A DNA stretch of 64,000 nt, taken from assembly GCA_933228895.1 (NCBI GenBank), contig OW121857.1:7440001-7504000 (forward strand), given 5' to 3'. The DNA comes from Platycnemis pennipes (taxonomy: Eukaryota > Arthropoda > Insecta > Odonata > Platycnemididae). Below, in pieces: positions 57,594 through 64,000 of this stretch (position 1 is its first letter; every line of letters starts with the position of its first letter). The notes under the pieces were generated by a model that saw nothing but the letters and a program-made list of their open reading frames with translations, was not told the origin of the DNA and did no database searches. The position numbers were made by a program, and so were the translations under genes.

Positions 57594-58264
57594 GATTATG
57601 TTATATAGGAACCGCATATGATGTTGTTGAACGTTTCGTGAGTTTGCTTCATGAGCCTTAGGAAGGAAAGTTCGGCGGTATGCTCGTGAGCACTTTAGGA
57701 ATAGGGTTTCTGCTTTTTTCCTTCCATGTGTGCTTGTGTGGTTTGCCGCTGAAGTAAATGACTTACTCCCTTGAACCCTGTCGCCAGGGGCACCCGTGGG
57801 ATTGGTCCAGTGTTGGTGGGCAAAGAATTCGTCGCCACTTTTTCGACGGCGCGCCGTCAGCGTCCAGGATCGACCCTTAACGATGAAGTTCGCCTCGACC
57901 TCTCGAGGCTATTCGGAGAATGAAGGGTAAAAAAATCGGCCCCAGGGCCCTGACAATCCAGTGGCTCTCCCCGGCCCCAAGGCCCGGGCCTCAAGTGGCA
58001 GGGACCTCTCGACGATGTGCACCGCACAAAAAGTTGTCCGGTCGTTGGAGGGGCGTTCGAAATGTGTTCCTATTGCGCGCATAAAATATCCTCGTGATGA
58101 GCGGTTGGGTGGAGTACTTGTAGTAGACGCCATAGCCTTGCGGGACGTAGTTGGGAAATCAATTATAAAAAATCCCTCCCATATCATGAGCAACGTGAAA
58201 AAATCAAAGTTAAAATGGCCACAATAGAAACAAAGAGCCACATGGAGAAAAACAAGTTCTCTAC
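57594..58264. other. Unassigned, partly GC-rich
   Basis: GC-rich from 57780 to 58090 with CpG-rich words (GGCGCGCCGTC). No gene was recognised. Confidence 0.4.
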
Positions 58265-58799
58265 AATGGGGGCGTTTACTCGGAACCGAAATCGCTATTT
58301 TGTACACGAAATCGTTAGATGGAAACGAAAAAGGAATGTTAGTGAAAAAATTAATCTTCTAACCACAACCATTCACTCAAAGATCAAAAATTAAAATAAG
58401 CAAAGGCTGACGCCCACCGAAAAAGCTGCTTTGATAACATTGACGTCACTTTCCTCCCATCCTTGACTGCTTTTCTGGGAAGGGAGGAGAGTGGAGGGAG
58501 ATTCTCGGAAGGTCTGCTCGCACAGATCCTGTCGCAACTGCTCCTATTGGCAGAGTCAGCTGTGCCATCCCCCCCCCCATTTCGATAAAGCGAAGTAGCT
58601 TCGCGAGTTCAGTTGTGATTGGACGAAGTCGACATACGTCAGAGGTTGCACCACGCCCACTTTTCCGCAAAAACATCAGTTTTTCGCCGCTTATAACTCG
58701 GTAAATAATTGACGGATCAAAAAACGGGAAAATGCGAGTCTTTTTACTATACAAACTCTATCATATTCGGCAATAAAATACATGGTAAACGACCCCATT
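58265..58799 (-). mobile_element. MITE-1 copy 7
   Basis: A 535-bp inverted copy with ends AATGGGGGCGTTTACTCGG and AAACGACCCCATT. It keeps all conserved internal blocks. No flanking duplication is evident. Confidence 0.85.
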
Positions 58800-60339
58800 A
58801 TTCGAGTTTATGTTTAATGAGTAATAAAATCCTGAATTCTACTAATTTCGCTGGCGTTTTTGCGTGAGAATGTCACGAAATCGTAAGTTCACCCTGGCAG
58901 ACACGTGTTTGCAACGGTGCTCTTCCATTCCAAACCTTCCTCGCTCCCTTCGTCCGCCGTTAACCGAGGTCCGGGATAAATGAAGACCGCCTCGGGAGTT
59001 CATTATGAGAAATATGACCTAACTCGTTCACCCAAAATTTAATTTTATCCGAAAGGGCGCTTTTTTTATCTTTTATACTGCGCTCCGTATCCTCTCCCTC
59101 TTTTTGCTCTTGCTATAATTTTAGGACTCTTTCTCCTGCGGTCCTCGTTCTACTCCACATCTCACGCCGGGATGGATGGAGAAAAAATGGCGACCGAGAT
59201 ATTTTTTCGCTCTTTTATTCCCGGCGCACCTTTTTACCCCCTCACAACACCCACCGCCTCCCCTCCCCACGTGAATGCCAACCTCCCCTCCCTTCTTCAC
59301 CCTCATCTCTATTCATTTCTAGGTGTTATGCAATACAAGAGTTCTTAAAATTTTACGAAGCTATATTGACGTTGGTTAAGCTATTTAAATATCCGTATAG
59401 CATTGCCCTCGTGTAATCTCGCTTGGTTAAATAGTACACTGATTCAATGTAGCCAACTCTGTCCTGGTTATCAGTCATTAAATTTTATAATTAAGCGTTC
59501 TACACGTTATCCTTGCATAAAGTACAAAATAGTAGAGCAACAGTAGAGTAATACTCTACTAATAGTGTAGGAGAGAAACATTTTCCTTCACTGCGGTTTT
59601 GAATATTTCTCTTTGAAATTATATTTTTGCTGAATGGCAGCAAAAACTAAAAAGTAAAATTAGCTTTTATATATATTTTTTATATACATTTGTTTACAAT
59701 GAATGAATGAATGCATTATTTCGAGGCATTGTATAATTGTTTGGCACTGAATAAAGTGCCACACAAGCCAAAGCTGACTCAAGAACTGAGCGCCTCAGAC
59801 AGGCAGAACAATGGCCTCAACCTTTCTCCCTTTCTCGACATGTTGACACAAGTGAGCGCAAGTTCAAGGGGCAGCCTCTAAGAATCACCATTGCACAATG
59901 TAATTGCCAAAATAATTGCAGTCGAAAGGAATTTTGTGGGACAGCGCTGTAGCCGAAGAACCAACTAAAGGTTATCCTGTAAAAATGGCCCACTCATAGT
60001 ATGCTAAATAATTTCCAAAACAATATTCACGCGTTAAATTAGATATACAACCTCCATCCACAATATGAAATTTTAAAACTGCACTATTTGTCATAAAATG
60101 AACAGAGTTTTGAAGTTTTTACATGTTTTGACGGTACTGAGGACATTGGCGTGAGATGAATATAGATGGCGTTTGCCAGCAATATATCAATCATGAGATA
60201 CATGCATGTTGAGTTTGACTTTCGATGGTTACAATAAAAACTCTATTAGCTAAACTATCTTATTAGTCATATTTTATATTAGTTATATACTATTAATTAC
60301 CTATGCACAATATATTAGCTATATCAAATATATTAGCGA
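58800..60339. other. Unassigned, about 1.5 kb
   Basis: GC-richer from 58890 to 59300, very AT-rich after 59600, with short AATGAATG and ATATATTAGC repeats. No gene was recognised. Confidence 0.4.
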
Positions 60340-61142
60340 TATCTACATCTAAATCTACATAATACCCTGCAAGCCACCATAAAGGTGTGTGGCACGGGGT
60401 GAACTCTCACCAAACATGCAAAACACATCATGAATAAAAAAGGATTAGTACTTGCACAGGTAATGTTCAAAACTACGCTATTTAAAAAAAGATAAAAATA
60501 GTAAAGCATACATGCAAAAACATGCTGTTAGTTGGGTTACCTTTAAGTCCTTATTCCAACATGCAGCTACCAATGTTATCCATTGCTACACTTGTACTGG
60601 ATTAGATTTAAGTCCTTATACTAACATGCAGCTACCGATGTTATCCATTGCTACACTCTCATTGGATATATTTACCGTTATTCATATTCCTAATAGTACG
60701 AGGAAAAAAGGACATTTTGAATCTGTCAGTTCGGTAATCAATTTCTCTAATTTTGTAATTATGGTCCAGTCTACCATAGTAAGTTGGGGTTCGCAAAATA
60801 TTTTTAACATCATCACTGTAAATATGGCCTTGGAATTTGTTTAAGAGATTAAGTCTAAATTTCAACCTGCGATTCGACAATGATTCCCAATTTAATTCAT
60901 TTAATAGACTGTTTACGCTAATAAAAAATACGCTAATAATCGTAAAATCCCTTTACAAATCTTGCCGATCTTCGCTGCACACTTTCAAGTTCGTTATTTA
61001 GAACGATTTCGTAGGGATCCCATACACTGGCAGCATATTCCAAATGAGGTCTTACAAGGGAAAAGTAGCTGATTTCTCGGACATGATCGTCACATTTACA
61101 CAGTACTCTTTTGACGAATCCCAGTTTACGATTCGCCCAACA
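60340..61142 (-). mobile_element. LINE-B copy B7, 3' half
   Basis: It starts with ATCTACATCTAAATCTACAT and reversed GTGTGTGGCACGGGGTGAAC. A 60-odd-bp block (AAGTCCTTA..ATTGCTACACT) is tandemly duplicated at 60545-60655. The minus frame 60880-60659 gives RRLKFRLNLLNKFQGHIYSD and RTDRFKMSFFPRTIRNM. Beyond breaks, 60990-61130 reads ARFVKG, SVWDPYEI, and FVKRVLC-type codons. It ends in LINE-B sequence near TTACGATTCGCCC. Confidence 0.85.
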
Positions 61143-61473
61143 TCCCTAGAAGGAAAAATAACTTATTTTTGACCGTTTACTTTCTCTTTTACGGCCTTAC
61201 CCCATCCTCATTTCACACCATACTGCCTATATGCCTATATATATACTGAGCTATATGAACATGATGGAAAATTCCCCTTGCAGCACATTACATCAAACCT
61301 CTGGTAAAGCGAGCCGAATAGTATAAACTAAAAATGAAAACATAAGGGAGTAAATGCAAAACGCTCACAAAATATGGCAGTAGAATCACGTTTATGAAAT
61401 GAAGAAGTCATGACTAAATAAGAAACAAAAAGGACGATCACGAACATACGGGGACTGCGGGGACTTGCGTAAC
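61143..61473. other. Unassigned
   Basis: No gene or repeat was recognised. Confidence 0.4.
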
Positions 61474-61477
61474 TTAA

Positions 61478-62202
61478 GGAGGTTGGTCCGAAAAGTGAAA
61501 GTCATGTCATTTTTTTTATATTTTCAGCACTTATAGAACTAAAGTTCCTCTATCTAATAAAGTAAAGATAATTATACCCACCCATACTCCTTTTTGCACA
61601 AATTGCATTTGAAATTACATACGATTAACGGCGAGAATGGCCGTCACATGGGAATATAACGTTTAAAAATACCATAGTGTCATGTCATTTTTGCAAAAAC
61701 TGATATTTTATGCGTAATTTCACAAGAAATAAAATGACACGAAAAGAAAGGCATCAACCCACCGTATTTTTCGCTAAATCCACCAATTTCTGCGCTCATA
61801 GCAGACGAAATGCGTTAGTTGTCTTCAATTGGCGCTGCGGTCGCTCTATGTAAAATGTATGGCGTATGAATAATATCATTACTAATGAGATATTAATGCA
61901 TATTTCAGAAAAATATTATAACATAATGTTTGATAGTAATATTCTGGTGTTATAAATTCATTGAGTAAATGAATTTATTTCTTTAAAGTAAATGCTGAAT
62001 TGACTCCATAGTCGATCTCATTAAAATTATCATAAAAAAGAAATCCTTCGACTTTACATCGTATTTCTTGTGATACTTATGACTTTCAATAGCTTAGGTA
62101 TTTTTCTTTGTGAAGTGAGGATCACTTGACAGGCATATACTCGTACTTAAATTAATAAGATTCCTTAGACAACTTGACTCAAGCAGTCGCGAGCCAACCT
62201 CC
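61478..62202 (+). mobile_element. MITE-3 copy 3, best preserved
   Basis: A 725-bp copy with TTAA on both sides (61474-61477 and 62203-62206). It starts GGAGGTTGGTCCGAAAAGTG and ends CGCGAGCCAACCTCC, so the first nine bases are perfectly inverted. No conserved coding frame. Confidence 0.9.
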
Positions 62203-62206
62203 TTAA

Positions 62207-63671
62207 GAGGCAAATGAAAATATATAAATGTGACTTAGATGAAAGAATAATATTTTTCATCTACGTCACATTATTAGCATTCCAGATTATATTATAGAAT
62301 AACATGGTTACACGCTGATGATTTCCTTTATTTCAAAGGAATGCTACAAATATTTTGCGCAATAAATACTCATGCAATTTTAAATTTATTTAAATTTTAA
62401 CGGGAATTATTTTCATATCTCCAAAATCAATTTCCAGCTCTGGTTAGTTTTTTCCAACATTCTACCAAGGAGATAAAACAAAAAAGAGGGCAAAATAATG
62501 TTTTATCATTTATTTCGCTGTTGTTACATCACAAACATTATTTTAAAATATTCATTTTTTTCAGAAAGATGATCGAGAGTCTTTTGCAGAGAAATGGGTT
62601 CCGTCAAACATCGAACCGACGCACAGAGGGCTTAAATCGAAAAATACCTAGAATCCGAAAATTATTTTTTTACCCTTACTTTGAAACTCAGTGCACTTAC
62701 TTTTCACTGATTGATGCATTTAGTTTTCAATTTAATTTGCACAGGTTTTTACAAATTATAAAATGTCATGGGATCAAAATTTATCAATTCTCACACAGTG
62801 AAACTGTGCCCTTCAATTTTCCCCGTAATTCTACAAAATAAAGCAAATGCTAAAGTTTTGGAGATAAATCTCTCGAATAAACAACCTGAGCGTCTTTCTC
62901 TTCCATAGTATGTACATTATGCGATGCTTTATTTGTAGAACATGCCAAATGTGTAGAAGAATCTACGAACCCAATTGTTGGCTGTTCAAACTATGCATTT
63001 TGTACATACCATGCTACGAGTAACGTTTAACAAAACGTTGCTCATGGCATGATATTCTAAAAATTGTCTCTAGATAGAATCCGATAAAATATTTTGCAAC
63101 CGTATGCGGCGCAGAAAATATCGATGTTTCTATGGCGCGATGTCTTCCGTTCTGCCCATCTTAAACCGTGAATACACCGTATAGCCTAGGATGTTGATGC
63201 GGTATGGTGTCATGTACTTCGCAGCCATTATTTTCAAAGTCTATCAAATGAAAACGAGCCGAAACAGATGTTTCAATGACGCTACTACAATCATATTGAT
63301 TTCTTTGACGCGATATCCATCACAGTATCATATGTCAAGGCATTTGGCCTAAATACCGCTTCTTCTTGAAGCATTTCGGGATCTGATATTTTAATGCACA
63401 TCTTTTCGTACACCCGGAGACAGCCTGCACTAAGGAACCCGCTGAAGCTCTTTTCAATAATATTAAACCACTCGGAAACATCGGATCCTCCTAATCCTTA
63501 GCTATTTTGCATATTCACTCACTGAGAGAATAAAGATTCAAAGATGAGAACACAAAGTCGTCACTCCATGAACGCAGTCATTTTTTCCCTGAGCCACTCA
63601 GTAGAAGATGTTTTTATAACTCTTTTCAAATAGTCTTTGCTTCTTTGGCATACTTTACTTTAAGTAAGAAG
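62207..63671. other. Unassigned; contains a small hairpin
   Basis: AT-rich. The plus frame at 62521-62841 (106 codons) has no recognisable domain. The hairpin at 62227-62272 is listed separately. Confidence 0.4.
62227..62272. repeat. 46-nt imperfect hairpin
   Basis: Arms 62227-62248 and 62251-62272 are reverse complements with two mismatches (AATGTGAC, TAGATGAAA and complement). It lies just 21 bp past the right TTAA of MITE-3 copy 3. Confidence 0.75.
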
Positions 63672-63675
63672 TTAA

Positions 63676-64000
63676 GAAGGTCGATCCGGAAAGTGAAAAG
63701 CATGTACTTTTTTTATATTTTCAGCACTTATAGAACTAAAGTTCCTCTATCTAATAAGGTAATTATACCAACCGATACTGCTTTTTGCACAAAATGCATT
63801 TGAAATAACATACGATTAACGGCGAGATTGGCAGTCACATGGGAATATAACGTTTAAAAATACCATAGTGACATGTCATTTTGGCAAAAACTGATATTTT
63901 ATGCGCAATTTTACAAGAAGTAAAATGACACGAAAAAAAGGTATCAACCCACCGTATTTTTCGCTAAATCCACCAATTTATGCGCTTATAGCGGACTAAA
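63676..64000 (+). mobile_element. MITE-3 copy 4, cut by window end
   Basis: TTAA at 63672-63675 precedes GAAGGTCGATCCGGAAAGTG and the first ~325 bp of the family. About 15 bp (TAAAGATAA) are missing near 63759 relative to copy 3. The rest lies beyond the window. Confidence 0.85.

Noticed and set aside
62521..62841. A 106-codon plus-strand frame as a gene
   Set aside because: It has no recognisable domain, sits in AT-rich DNA with no supporting splice or start context, and lies within the length expected by chance.

Overview
This window reads as repeat-dense, non-coding DNA from an animal nuclear genome, most probably an arthropod and likely an insect. Every protein remnant I can name belongs to a eukaryotic transposable element (TE), and spliced gene structures occur inside one of them. 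I found no intact host gene, no tRNA or rRNA gene, and no prokaryotic or viral operon. The species cannot be fixed from the sequence alone. Family assignments come from reading motifs by eye; no database search was possible. MITE here means a short non-autonomous DNA transposon; TIR is a terminal inverted repeat; TSD is a target-site duplication. Layout. 0-10 kb: a ~90-bp tandem array (1483-2290), two copies of a ~540-bp AATGGGG-ended family (MITE-1), a ~770-bp GGGGAAYATGCA-ended family (MITE-2), and an element built from TTAGCGATTGCTAA-like motifs. 11.6-14.6 kb: LINE family A, a hAT-like element split by MITE-1, a Penelope-like (PLE) tail and a PLE GIY-YIG remnant. 15.4-19.9 kb: a dead Tc1/mariner-like transposase and a broken LINE reverse transcriptase. 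20-26.5 kb: LINE families A and B plus a TTAA-flanked MITE (MITE-3). 26.9-28.4 kb: hAT-like elements filled with ATATCG repeats, one with an 8-bp TSD. 28.6-31.9 kb: a bounded PIF/Harbinger transposon with TTA TSDs, an exon-split Myb/SANT-like gene remnant and an opposing transposase remnant. 32-46 kb: more LINE A/B, MITE-1 and MITE-3, an LTR family repeated three times (37.1, 41.6 and 43.9 kb), and a third LINE interrupted by a 290-bp TTAA element. 46-64 kb: more MITE-1, -2 and -3 and LINE B copies, a 396-bp palindromic PLE-like insertion, a tRNA-derived SINE, a pogo/Tigger-like element and a LINE B copy nested in another LINE B copy. Nothing here looks like a cooperating host pathway. The functional relations visible are those of TE biology: autonomous remnants (Harbinger, Tc1/mariner, PLE, LINE) and non-autonomous families that would borrow such enzymes. 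The points most worth checking are the inverted-tail PLE-like insertion with its 7-bp TSD, a hammerhead-like motif shared by several PLE tails, a short 3' tail shared by two diverged LINE families, and a recurring class of ~40-bp near-perfect hairpins.
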